DNA of 64,000 nt from Thelonectria olida. Taxonomy: Eukaryota > Ascomycota > Sordariomycetes > Hypocreales > Nectriaceae. The first letter of the stretch is position 1, and every line of letters begins with the position of its first letter. Both the position numbers and the translations under genes were made by a program. The stretch is from NCBI GenBank assembly GCA_020736575.1, contig JAGPYM010000002.1, forward strand, positions 186,001-250,000, written 5' to 3'. The notes under the pieces were generated by a model, which saw nothing but the letters and a program-made list of their open reading frames with translations, made no database searches and had not been told where the DNA came from. Below are positions 48,060 to 59,897 of the stretch, in pieces.

Positions 48060-50358
48060 TTAGAATCCGCCATTCGCATACCATGATTCCAATTCAGTAT
48101 CCCCAAGAAACAAAGGAGAATTGAAACCACCACCCAGGTTTGCATGTGACATATCAGCCTCGTAGCTGGCCCGTACATCATCACCCATATCAACTCCTTT
48201 TGCGTGAGTATGGAGAATCTCACCACCACCATACATTGCGTTTGGGTTTGTAGCAAGTCCCATTCCCACCCTTGACAGCGAAGCAAAGTCTCGTTTGAAG
48301 TTATATAGTTCGCTCGGAATACAGCCCTCGCCAAGCAGCACCAATGGTGCTTCGGAGCCGGCCAAGTCATGTACCGTGGAAACTACAGCGGCCGGTTGAG
48401 ACTTGGAAGATTGTTTTGTCTCAGGAATGGAACTTGATAAACTCGTGCCCGTGGGTTCTCGGCTCTGATCGCTAGATCGGTACGAAAGAAACACTTCGGA
48501 TTGTGCTTTTCGAATGATACCCACGAGCTGGCCTCTGAGTTGATCTTCCAAAGGCCCCGCCAGCCCGGAAACAGATTCCTCTAGGAGATTTCTCACCACG
48601 CGGAGCAGCTCTCGTCGCTGAAATCTCTCATACTGTGTCAGCGCGTCCTCGCGTTGACGCTCCATTTCGGGGACTTGGGAATTGTCGTAGTCTATGTTTC
48701 TCAGATTAATACGCCCAAATTGGTCAAAATATCGGTGTGTTTCTTACAGGGTGTCGGAATCAAGTCGCCATCTTCATCTGGAAACAAGATCCGATAGGCG
48801 TCCATCCATTTCTCCTCTTCTGAGCCTTTCTTCTGTTTCTTTCTAAGAAGCATCTCTTGCTCTTTGTCTATTCCCTCTGGTAGGTTGACCAGCTGCACGG
48901 CACAGCCCTCGGGGAGTCTTTGGTGGCCTCTCAGCAGAGACTGTGACGAGAACTCAACCCCACAACGCGGGCAGTGGATTGGAAGTTTGTGGCATCTATA
49001 TATATGCTCCCTATTTGAAGTTAGCAAGCTATAACGGTATTGTTTGCAGAGTAACTGACTTGAGGCGATGAATCGAAGGCCATCCGGGACCACCGCATGA
49101 CCTGGGTTTCATATGCTTCGTCGGATTGCGACGATAGAAGGGGCACGCGAACATCGGGGCATTGAATCCTTCTGGTAAGGAAGCCCGTTTGAACTTCTTG
49201 TGATCACCTCCTCGGCCATCATCATCAGAGGCCCGAAACATATCATTTCCCTCCCTGGAACGTTTGCTGCTTCCACTCGTTTCTTGCGATATGCGGCTGG
49301 ATCCGCTGGAGCATACTGGGTTGGTTACGGTGCCGGGATTCTTGCTGGCCAAGTGAGAGTGTTTCTGAATAGTTTCTAGGGGTGATAGACCGGTGTCATG
49401 CAACTCAACTGGCGGATATGTATCTGAGCTCATTAGTATTACTGGTAACGGAGAATCTTGTTTGTAGCAAGAACATACCATCTAACTCGGTAACGCGAGT
49501 GTCTACCATCTCAGCTGGCTCAAAATGAGTGGTGGTGTGCTGGAAGGGAGGTTCTCCAATGGCCCTTGCTCCTTTAGTCCCCAAACCTGTTAGAGCATCT
49601 TCCGAGAGAGTCATGGTAGGTTCCTTCTCCTTCTGCTGTCCTTGCATCCAAGTGAGAATACGGATGCCATTATCCTCAGTGTTTGCTGATTTGGAGACGC
49701 GGGCCGCGTCTCTTCCGCCAGCTCGGATCCTTATTCCAACGAGTGGATTTTGGCGTAAGATCAGTTTGGCTTCTGCCATTATCGTATCCACCGCCTGTTG
49801 CTTGTGTGCCTCGAAAGTAGTGGCGATACCTGACGAATCAGATACCGAGTCAGAGTTTGACGAAAGGTTTGTTTCGGAAGCTTGCTCATTTGCCTGTGTT
49901 CTGGTGCTTGGAGGCAACTCGTGGTATGGCTCTACTTCTGTCTGGCTAGTTGACCCAACCATGAGAGGATCAGCCATGAGTGGATCAGAAGCTGACATGT
50001 CCTGGTGTTTTTCGAGTTCTGCTGAAACCCTCAATTCCATCGGTTCCGGTGACCATGGTGACGGCGAGGGTGCTTCCAAAGATTTAGAGGTTTGGACTGA
50101 CTGGGCTACCATGTTCAAATGACGAATAATTATGAAGATTGCCATCGACACGAGAACAAGAAATGCAACTGAGCCGACAATAATGCCTGCAAGTGCACCA
50201 ACTGAGAGGCCGCCATGACTCCCCGAGGATGCCGATGGAGAAGACGCGGCAGGTGCGTAGGTGAAATGGCTTTGAGTTGGTAATGTGCTTGCTGAAGCGG
50301 ATGAGGCCATGGTGTCGTTGGTTCCGGTCTGGGTTTCTGTGATAGACAGCTCCTTCAT
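48060..50358 (-). CDS. Single-pass membrane protein with C2H2 zinc-finger region
   Basis: About 712 residues in four exons: 50358-49479, 49423-49060, 49010-48748 and 48691-48060 (introns 55, 49, 56 nt; all joins keep frame). The N-terminal 50 residues are Ser/Thr-rich and likely outside the membrane. One TM segment follows (VGALAGIIVGSVAFLVLVSM), then a basic anchor IIIRHL and a long Ser/Pro/Glu linker. The finger region reads MFACPFYRRNPTKH, CGGPGWPSIHRLK, then across intron 2 EHIYRCHKLPIHCPRCG with LLRGHQ. The C-terminus holds EKWMDAYRILFPDEDGD and a helical QYERFQRRELLRVVRN segment. No in-frame ATG lies upstream of 50358 before a stop, so a 5' exon with a signal peptide may exist beyond it. 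Confidence 0.75.
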
Positions 50359-51958
50359 AAACGTGGTAGTGACGCGCTGCTGGGAGGCTTTGCTGTCATA
50401 AGACTGGCCTTGATGACCTGGAACGGATTGAGAGGGATAACTGGTCTCAAAAAAGGAGGAGGAAGAAGAGTGACCACAATAATACGAAGTGAGGCTGTCG
50501 GGAATGCGCAAGTGCGCGTTCGTAAAAAACCAGCCAACCACCTTCACGATGTGACATCACTGCTCATTGGTCCATCCACCATGAAGTGAACTTGGTCGAG
50601 GAAGCTCGATAGGTATGCAGAGTATTATTATTGTTAAAAAAGCCGATAATCTAGGCACACAATAGAGGTCGATACAGGCCAAACCCTAGCCTTGTATCTA
50701 TCACAATAAGCTTCTCAAGGCCTCACAGTTGGTCTCAAGGTGAAAGTCCCTGCCGAGTAAACCTTACTCAAGGAACCTTATTCCGGGCCTCCAATATAAA
50801 AGCACCCTGGAAAAGGTTAAAGTGGGTCCAAGGGCATTCAAACCAATGGAAATAGAGCAAGGCAACCAGGCAGCAAAATACACCAAGAGTTTACACAATA
50901 ATAAAAATCACCGATCATAAAGAGGTATGCAGAGTATGTACGTAGCCAAGGTAGGTAGCCCACTACAACTTCATTATTAGCTGTAATACATTAAAGGCAG
51001 GATCCCGGTTTTACAAGGCGAAAGATGAATGGTTGGGCTGCAAGACTGTGCGACAAGATGTCAGTCCTTAAGACTCAGCTCACCAAATGGCTGCTATCCA
51101 GATTAACATCCATGATAATACCCGCCTTGATCTTTTATATGCCAAGTATCCCTGTGTATGCTATAGTCAACAATTTCAGGGTCTTTTGCACGAGTATTGA
51201 CACAAACGTGCCATGGACAGCTGATCGAAGAGACGGTAGGGTTTCCGTCACATACGCTTGATCTGCTTGATGTAGGCCTACATCATCAAAGCCGATGAAT
51301 TTTGGACTCTGATATTTTTTTGGAAGATAGACCAGCAGAGACCTCCGTGACAAGATCGTGCCAGGCGATAATGGTTGCCCACGTTTGCACGGGGTCAGCT
51401 TACTGTGAGCGACTGACTGTGCTACTTATCTGGAGGAAATTCGGCAGTGGTCACTATGCTGATTACCGACCTAGGTACCTTAGGTACGCATAGATCGCTG
51501 CCAACTTCCCTTTCAGAAGAGCAGGTTAGGAGCGGCTTTGACTGAACGGCCCCGTCACCATCTCTCCCATGGCCGAGTGAAACAGTCACCATCCGCCCGC
51601 TATCGCATTCTTTATTGCATCTCGGAGCGGGGTCAAGGCGGTTTAGCACGGAATGCCAGCCATCAGCTCCGAGTTTCGCTGTAGCCTGCCAGTTTAGGGG
51701 ACGACTAGTTCGCTGGGCATCGCCTGCGACTTCTATTATGGCGGATGTGCGACATTTTGGAGAATTTGGGTGTTGAAATGATCTGGAGGAGCGGCATTCC
51801 GTTTCTCGTTCAGGAACTGGCCATGGAATATAAATCGGACTCTTAAGTAAGAGGACTTGTTTCGTAATCTTTAGTATAGCATTAATGAGCATTTAATCCT
51901 CACGAATTATCCTCTTATTTTCAGGCTTCTCCGAAGAACAGAGTCTCAATCGCCCAAA
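50359..51958. other. Intergenic (1.6 kb) with SINE-like insertion
   Basis: Holds SINE-like copy B just upstream of the membrane zinc-finger gene, and a TACCTAGGTA-type motif cluster at 51468-51488. No gene recognised. Confidence 0.45.
50626..50922 (-). mobile_element. SINE-like retroelement, longer copy B
   Basis: About 297 bp insert between a 15-bp direct repeat AGGTATGCAGAGTAT (50611-50625 and 50923-50937). The element reads on the reverse strand, with its 3' end at the 50626 side (a run of T then AACAATAATA). A GGTTTGAATGCCC near its 5' third resembles a tRNA-type B box, so a tRNA-derived SINE is possible. It shares about 110 bp with copy A at 43.4 kb. Confidence 0.75.
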
Positions 51959-52462
51959 ATGGCCACTCGCACCGCTGCCCTCAGTCCCAATGCTCCGGCT
52001 CCCAGCCCGTTGATGTCCCAAGCCATCATCTGCAATGGCATGGTGTACTGCTCGGGGGCTCTGGGAATCGATCCCACCACTGGCAAGTTCGTGGAGGGAG
52101 ATGCAGCCGCACGCGCAGTAAGTGACAAGTCCATAACTACCTGCTCATGCTGAAGAAGACTGACACCATGTCCCACATAGGCCCAGGCTCTTCGCAACTT
52201 GAATGCCGTCCTCGAGTCTGCAGGCACCAGCTTGCAAAAAGCCGTCAAGATTACCATCTTTTTGTCGAGCATGGAGCATTACCCCAAGGTCAACGAGGCT
52301 TATGCTCAGTTTTTCACCCAAGATCCCAAGCCAGTGAGTTTCCTCGTCCCTGTTATAATTCGCGAGATATCTGACGAGACAAAGGCGCGCACATGTGTGT
52401 CGGTCGCAGAGCTGCCTCTTGGTGCTGAGATGGAAATCGAGGCGATTGCGGCCTTGGCGTAG
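51959..52462 (+). CDS. RidA/YjgF/Mmf1-family reactive-imine deaminase
   Basis: About 129 residues; exons 51959-52117, 52181-52333 and 52385-52462 (introns 63 and 51 nt, GTAAGT and GTGAGT donors). Family marks: YCSGALGIDPTTGKF, ALRNLNAVLESAG, KITIFLSSMEHYPKVNEAY, and ARTCVSVAELPLGAEMEIEA at the C-terminus, with the Arg that binds the substrate carboxylate. RidA proteins hydrolyse reactive enamine/imine products of amino-acid metabolism in cytosol or mitochondria. No mitochondrial presequence is obvious. An SDR follows 470 bp downstream on the same strand. Confidence 0.92.
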
Positions 52463-52932
52463 ATATCTCAGTAATTTGGCCAATAATGAAAAACAGAAAT
52501 TGTCAATACCACATTCGTCCTTCTTGCTTGTCATAGCCTCGTTCTCTCTTCACTGCTCATTGCAATCGAGACGATTCTTGCCTGAAAGCGCCAGGCACTG
52601 CGACCAGCAGATCATCGACGTTTAAGCTATAATTAGCCCGATAATTAAGTACGCAGGAGAACTATTCTAAATGACGTTTTCGTTGATGAAAAACCCTTTG
52701 GATTTGGTGGACTGGCAGTCGTCCTATTGACGCAATGAGTGGGCTGGGAAGTTATGGAGATAAGGACTTCGTTGACGATGAATGTCGTCATGGATGATTC
52801 CAGGGACACTGGGATGCAACGGTCGCACTGTTTTCACATCAATGGCTCAATATTTAACCCGTTCTCTGCTTTTTACTTCATCCCAACCTTGGTCGACAGA
52901 AATAAGCTTATCATATTGTACCTGATACTAAA
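52463..52932. other. Intergenic RidA / SDR (470 bp)
   Basis: Upstream region of the SDR; nothing else recognised. Confidence 0.4.
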
Positions 52933-53991
52933 ATGGCGTCGTCTTTCAACAAAGGTAGGGAGGGATGCCTGATACTAACTACTCGCTAGAGTCTCGGACA
53001 ATGCTGACGTCGCATCAGAGCAAGATATCCCAATCTCAAAACAAGAATTTCCTGGAAAGGACCATGAGATGCCAGATCCGAAACCTGTCTTTGACAAGCT
53101 GCCCGAAGCTGGAGGTGCTCACAAAACGTACAAGGGCTCCGGAAAGCTCGAGGGGAAGAAGGCAATTATCACGGGCGGCGACAGCGGCATCGGCGCCGCC
53201 ACAGCACTTCTCTTTGCACGCGAGGGCGCCGACGTGACCATAGCATATCTGCCCGAGGAAGAGAAAGATGCGCAGCAGACGAAAGAGAAGGTCGAGGAGG
53301 AGGGCAGAAAATGCCATCTTGTCGCTCTGGATCTCGTGAAACGCGAAAATTGCAGAAAGGTAGTCGATTTTGCCCTGGAACACATGGGCAAGATTGACAT
53401 TTTATTCAACAATGCAGCATGTGAGTTAACCCTTCACACAAGGTGAGTATGAAATGTTAATGCTGCACTCAGTTCAAATGGTGGTCGAGGACATCAAGGA
53501 TCTCTCCGAGGATCAATGGGTTCACACCTTCAACATCAACATGCACGCCTACTTCTACATGGCCAAGTATGCTCTGGAGCACATGGGGTCGGGGGCTACA
53601 ATCATCAACAACGCCTCCATCAACGCCTACATCGGCCGGCCGGATCTTCTTGACTACACGTCTACCAAGGGCGCCATCGTTTCATTTACGAGAGCACTCA
53701 GCAACCAGATCATCGAAAAAGGGATCCGGGTAAATGCTGTGGCGCCTGGGCCAGGTGAGCTCCTCAATTCCTCGCGCGTCTTATCCTCATACTAACTAAT
53801 TGATAGTGTGGACACCTCTCATCCCGGCGACGATGAATGAGAAGGCGCAGAAGGAATTCACGAGTCCGATGGGCAGGCCAGCCCAGCCGTCGGAGATCGC
53901 GACTTGTGTCGTATTCCTGGCGTCGAGTGATAGCTCTTGTGTCAGCGGTCAAACTATTCACTGCAATGGCGGCGTGGTAGTGAATGGCTAG
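52933..53991 (+). CDS. Short-chain dehydrogenase/reductase (SDR with N-terminal extension)
   Basis: About 305 residues, NAD(P)H-dependent oxidoreductase. Exons 52933-52954, 52992-53420, 53473-53754 and 53807-53991. Exon 1 (MASSFNK) and the 37 nt first intron are tentative; the intron is unusually short but has a CTAAC branch site and gives the expected QEFPGKDHEMPDPKP N-terminus. Cofactor motif AIITGGDSGIGAATALLF, LFNNAA across intron 2, catalytic Ser in IINNASINAY, and YTSTKGA for Tyr-x3-Lys. PGPVWTPLIP spans intron 3, and GQTIHCNGG lies near the C-terminus. This extended type matches bacterial YhxC/YghA-like SDRs common in fungi. Substrate unknown. If exon 1 is wrong, the start is 53069. 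Confidence 0.83.
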
Positions 53992-54126
53992 TAGTTTGTG
54001 GGCTAACTCCTGGGGTCTGGTGACGATGCTTGTTTGAAGCTCGCTTTGGATATCCAGGAGGATCATCATGAGATAGTTTACCATTCACGTTGGGTTGTCT
54101 CGTAACTCATCCCTCTGAATTCTTCA

Positions 54127-57100
54127 TTACACAAGCTCCGTCATCATGATTCTGCCTGTTGTGGAACGGCTCATTGCAACCTTGAAACCCACGTCTGTAA
54201 ATGCCAAAGTTCGAAACTCTGGTGGGATCCAAAGCACTCGCTCCTTTCCTCGAATGATCCATGATTTGTCGAAGCTCACACCATAGCCAGCAAAAGATGT
54301 ATCTTGGCCAGGCTTGCCTAAATCCAAGATGCCAAGCTCGGTAGCAAAACGGACATTAGCTTCCATGTCACACTGCAAATCGTATAGTGCTGGGTGTCCA
54401 GGTCCAATGCTCTCGACGCGAGAACCAGTTGCCCACTGCTGGAATACAATCGTTCCAGTTGACTGCTGCGAATAGGCGAGCCACTGACAGTCCAGCGAAA
54501 AGGCAACCAACTGAACAAAGCTGTCGTTCCCGGCGATGGAAAATTCCGAAACGCAATCGCCCGACAACATATCGTAGACTAGGACGATGGGACTGCGTTG
54601 GCGGAATTTGGTCATAGCAAGTAACCTGGAGTTTCCAGAAAACACGGGCGGCCTCCATTCTGAGTTGAAGGATCGGATAACTTTGTCTTGGGCGACATCC
54701 CAAATATTGAGGTTTCTCATTTCGCACAATGCCAAATACTTGCCATCGGGCGACAGTGTGAGCGATCGGAACTGCTCTTGGTTGGTTCGTGTTATCGTAC
54801 GGATTGGTGTGTTCGAAGTTCGGTCCCAGATCCCAATGTGTTGATTCGGCAACCGCAATGCAAACCAGCCACAGTCTTGGGCGAAGGAAACCCAGTCCGT
54901 CTGCGTGAATTCAAGACGCTGGGGATCGGAGGGAAGGTTCAAGATGCAAGAGCCTGTTCTTGCATCCCACATTTTGATTTCCGAATCAGCTGAACGTGAT
55001 GCCAGCATCGTCCCATCTGGGGAGAAAGTAAGCGACTTGATCTGAGCAGTGTGGCCACCGAGCAAGCCAATGCCGTTGCCATGATGGCCCCCTTCAGAAT
55101 TTGCTGCTTTCTCGTCCTGTCGTGGAGCTGGCGAGGAAAATGTAGCTTTGGTGCCCCTGGAGTCCGCCTCTTTTCTACCATATGAAACTTGGGCAAACTC
55201 CCAGATCTTGACGGCATTACCTGAGCTAGATACCAGTTGCTGCCGGGTCGGGCAAGCAGACAAAGAGTGTACCACACCGTAATGGCCATAATGCCCATGT
55301 AAGGTCTTGACACATGAGCCTGTGTCATCCCATAGCTTGATCGTCTTGTCGTATGAGCTTGACACGAGTGTGCGATTGTCCTGCAAAAATGCCACTGATA
55401 TGACTGTCTCGGTATGGCCTTTCAGCAGTCGGATACAGATACCCGTGGCCAAATCCCAAACCCTAACTGTGCCATCATCTGATCCTGTTCCGAGATGTTT
55501 GCCGTCTGATGAATATGCAATCGAGGATACCTCGGACACCTCGTTCTGATAGGCGCTCAAGGTTTGGATACAGTCTCGATTGGCCAAACTCCACACTTCG
55601 ATCGTCCCGTTTCTTGAACCTTTGGCCAGTTGTTTCCCATCTGGCGAAAACACAAGCGATCTGATGCCCTTGCCCTGTGCCTCGAGGGCATTGGCGCAAA
55701 CACCAGTCTCCAAGTCCCAGGCCTTGACTGTTACTGGTCCATAGCAAAAACCTAGAACCAGCTTCTTCCCATCTGGTAGGAATGAGACAGCCTCGGGCCC
55801 CCCAACGTCCCTTTGGGCTTCGAAGGTTTGTATGTGAACGCCTGTGGCCGAGTCCCATACTTCGACAGAGCCATCGAGCAGTCCCGCAACGATCCGCTTC
55901 CCATCTGGGGAAAACGCCACTAACTTAACTTCGCCTGCAGTATTGAGTATTTGCAGGCAATCGCCCGAGATGGCATCCCAGATTTTCAATTCGCGTTCAA
56001 ACGAGCCTGATACAAGCAGTCGTCCGTCTGATGAGAAATTGATGCACGAAATTGCATATCGGTGGCCATGGAGAGTTTGTAGGCAGTCATCCCAGTCTTC
56101 CTCGGTCTCCGGCTTGACTGCTATCCACACTGGCTCTTGCGAATGGAATTGCCGCCGAATCAGGCTATTCCTGGGGCTGAAGATGAGTGCCGATGCATAG
56201 GTCTGCAGCGGAGCGGACTCTATCACCCACTTATTGTGCAGGATGAATCGGCGTGTATCTTGAACGAATGCCATCAGTTGGTGCGTTGGTTTTTGTCCCT
56301 ATTTCAAATTGAGCTGGTTGTTCGAGACATCCGTGTACTATCAAACTTACGAGTGCCGTCTCCAGATCTGCTATTGCCTTGGCTCCTAACGACACACGTC
56401 GCAAGAGGCTCAGCGCTTCTAGCCAAAATACGAGCTTCTCCTTGAAAAAGCCCAAAACAATGAGCAGGCCTGCCTCGTTGTCGTTTCCCAGCACGTCCGA
56501 AGCAATCAGATGGTGAGCCCAGTGAGTGCAACTGTATGCTATGCAATACAACGGATCGGAAGCAGGGCGGGAAACCTCGTTGATAAGACATCCCGGGGAC
56601 TTTAGCCCATATATGTCTCGTTTGAGTTGACCATCAAAAGCCTTGAGCGAGTTTATGCAGACCTCGCGGTGCCGATGCTGTGTTCCGGACGGGAAGATGT
56701 TGTCATGTCCTTGCTGAAGGAGAAAGTCCTTGGCTGATTGATGCACAAAATACACTACACCGTTCCGATGAGTTAGAAAAGAGCCGCACGAACCGATGAG
56801 ATATTCTAAATCATCATCCTCATAACTCTCAAGCGAGCCAACAAGAGTCTTTAGCTCTCCCATGGTAACGGGACGATGCACGATACAAACCGTAGCCAAA
56901 ATACTCTTCAAAACATCGGCCAAGCTAGAAGACGAGATCTGCTGCATCATGAGTCTGTAGAAAGAAGAAAGACCCGAGGGGAATTTCTTCAGCTCGGTAA
57001 GCGTGTTGAACTTGCGAACATCAGTAGCGGCAAGCCTCTGGCAAACCAACGCTACCCAGAGAAAGGTATCGTCTGCATTCGAAGCCAGATGTGCATAGAC

Positions 57101-58926
57101 TTCATTCTTCAGAGCCTCGTTATATCTCTTCTCCCGGGCCAGATCGTTCACCTTCTTCTGGATGTATGACTGGACCGCACTAGAAATCGACTCGCTGTTC
57201 AGCTCAAGTTGAACCCTGACCTTTTGCGTATTCCAGAGCTGGTCCTCAATCTCCGGCCAGTTGCGACTTGAGATGATCCACTTGGCACAGCCCGAGCCAG
57301 AGAGCTCGATGATAAGTTTTATGAGACGATCTCTGTTTCTTGTGCACTCATCGAGGGCATCAACTACCAAGATTGCGTCTTGAACACTTGGGTCTTGTAG
57401 CATGACCTTCAGAATCTTTGACAACGCTATGCTAGAGTTGATGCCCTCGAATAGATTCTTTCCTTTCTTGTCGTAATCTGAGCGGATGAACGAGATGAGC
57501 GACGGTTGGCGCTGAATGAGGAGGTAGATGAGGCCACGTAGCACAGCCATCTCGCTGGCTAAATCTGCCTCTGTGGCCTGACAGAAGAAGTAGGAAAGCG
57601 GCTGTGAGTCCTTCTTTAGTTCGTCAATAATGCCGCACAAAAGCATCGTCTTTCCTTTTCCGGGGTCTCCCCTAATCCAGAGTAGCCTGCTTTGTGTGTC
57701 GCTCAGGAATCGTTTGTAGTCGTCATGCTCGAGGATCCAATGGTACGAGTCCTTGAGTAGACCCCCTTTGGTGTCTTCAATGCGGTCCTTGTCTTCTTCG
57801 GGGTCGGTTAATAGCAGGTCTTTGAGGCATTGTTTGTCCTTCTCATCGTGATATCTCGCTTCTTGACACTGAGTCTGATCTTGAATGGCAGAGTAAACAG
57901 CTTGGAGCTCCGGTGTGGCCTTCTCGATCTCCTTCAAACTCAATTTGATTTCCTCGGTGTTGTACTGCTGGGCATCTGTCTTGATTAGAGCTTCTGCATC
58001 TTTGATTTCCGTGATTTTGCCATCCCAATCGTCAAGTTTGACGGCATCTCTAAGAAGGACTGATGCCCAATTTCGGTAGTAGAGGCAAGCGCTTTGCATC
58101 TGGTACAAGAGAAGCTTTTTATAGAGCTCCACAACGTGAGTCTTCAGGTCGTGTTGTAATGCAGTGGTCGATAGCCGGGCCTTATTTTCGTCAAGTAGAA
58201 GGTCGGCCAAAGTCCAGTACCAATTCATTCTCGACAAAACATAGGTGAGCCCCTTGCGATTGATACCTGGCTCCTTCATCGGATTTGCGAGAATCTGATC
58301 GCCAGATGTTAGCCAACGATAGTGAACAACTCTGAACAAAGCAAGAATAGATTTTGCAAACATACCTCCAGGCCAATGCACACGCCCGCCCAGACAACTG
58401 CGGCTTCAGGTGCTGCCTTGAGCGAGTGATCGATGGCTCCCTTTATCGTGTCCACGATTTGAAGTCTGGCATCGACCTTGCCCTTGATCTTGGCAACTTT
58501 CTCCGTGCGATCCAGCCCAATCCGGACCAGTTTCTGCATTTGGCTCGATCTTGTGCCTTGAGTCTGCCCTATGTCGTTGTCTGGACATTTGCCGCTGGCA
58601 TCAGTCGAATCAGGGCTTTTGAGCTTGGCAGTGAGTATTTTCTCGTAGGCCTCGACGATATCGGGCTCTTTTCCCTTGAGTCCATCGTATGCTTGATTCC
58701 ATAACGTTTCATGAAGAGTCGCCGAGTCTGGTTCGGCGTCGGAGGGGGGAGTAGGCGCTGTCTCAGACCGAGGTTGCTCGGTCAACGTGAGCCGAGCGAC
58801 AGAAGACGTTGGCGAACTTGGTGCTGAATCTGGTGGCTGGGCAGGATCAGACGCATGCCTTTTGGTTCTGATCTTGGAAAAGAAACTGCGAACAGTACGG
58901 CGTGACCCGGACTGATGGAGGTCCAT
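54127..58926 (-). CDS. NACHT-WD40 NLR-like protein
   Basis: STAND NTPase of about 1558 residues, likely acting in non-self recognition or incompatibility. Exons 58926-58366, 58294-56351 and 56298-54127 (introns 71 and 52 nt, both phase 0). Residues about 70-330 form the fungal NACHT N-terminal domain (TLWNQAYDGLKGKEPDIVEA). Walker A GDPGKGKT is near residue 395, with WIRG before it; Walker B is AILVVDALDEC. FVHQSAKDFLL marks the end of the winged-helix-like part. After intron 2 come about ten WD40 repeats, each ending in variants of IWD or VWD (residues about 900-1400). The repeats differ clearly from one another, unlike the near-identical repeats of fast-evolving HNWD genes. Confidence 0.93.
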
Positions 58927-59897
58927 GGTTCTTGGGAGACTACCAGAGGACGGCGGGGAGGCTCGTTCTCACGTGGGCTGTTGTATTTGGGGGCGATGCT
59001 GGGTTGTGCGTTCAAGGTTGGTACGTACCTAGGAAAGAACCCAGCCTCGCACCAGGCTGCGAGCCCAATAGGAAAATTGGTAACGACGCAGATCCATAAT
59101 GATGCATAACTATTTTCCACCAAGTAATAATACCAACATTTGAATCAATTCCTTCTCAGGTGCCAAGTGGCCAGCAGACCTCGCAAAGGACGAACACGCA
59201 CTCAATTACTCAAGCAGACTTCATTGTCGTCGTTGTAGGAGCAGCCTGGTAGGCTCTTCATAGGCTTCTCACTGTACGCTTTCATTGACAGGGATGAATT
59301 CAGCCAGTGGCTCGGTCGACGTCACAGCCAGCCATATATGAGTACCTGGATTCTCATCAATCCGTCGAGAACTAGTTGTCATTGTCCCTCTTGGTAGAGC
59401 CCACCATACATCCAAGTGCACTGCACCACGACTCATGGCGGCATTCATGGGAAATGTCTGCGATATACAAGGGTTGTATCAACGAGATACATGCCACACC
59501 GCAGAGACGAGTGATGCAAAGAAATTAAGAAATCTGACTCGTTGGATTTTTTATTCCAATAACTCTCACCGTACTGCACTCGTTGAATACCCTTCCCTGA
59601 TCAACTAGACCCTCAATTGACCACCAACTTTGTGCTGACAAGGCACCGCCATTTGCTTTTTCCACAAGTCCATCGCGGGCTATTTAAACTAGTTCCTCAT
59701 GTCGATGAGTCATCCGGCGACTCCAGTTTTCCGTTTCCACTGTTGGACATTGGTTGACATGTCATAAACGCCCTTTGACGACAACTCCCCCACATCAAAG
59801 ACGCTCTAGTTTCTTTCTTGAAATAGCATCTTCACCCCAACCGTCCATAGTGCCGAGTGACTTTGTACTCGGTGTCATATCTAATTCATTCTGCGAC
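58927..59897. other. Divergent intergenic region, NACHT-WD40 / MFS (970 bp)
   Basis: No gene. Includes TACCTAGG at about 59026-59033. Confidence 0.4.
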
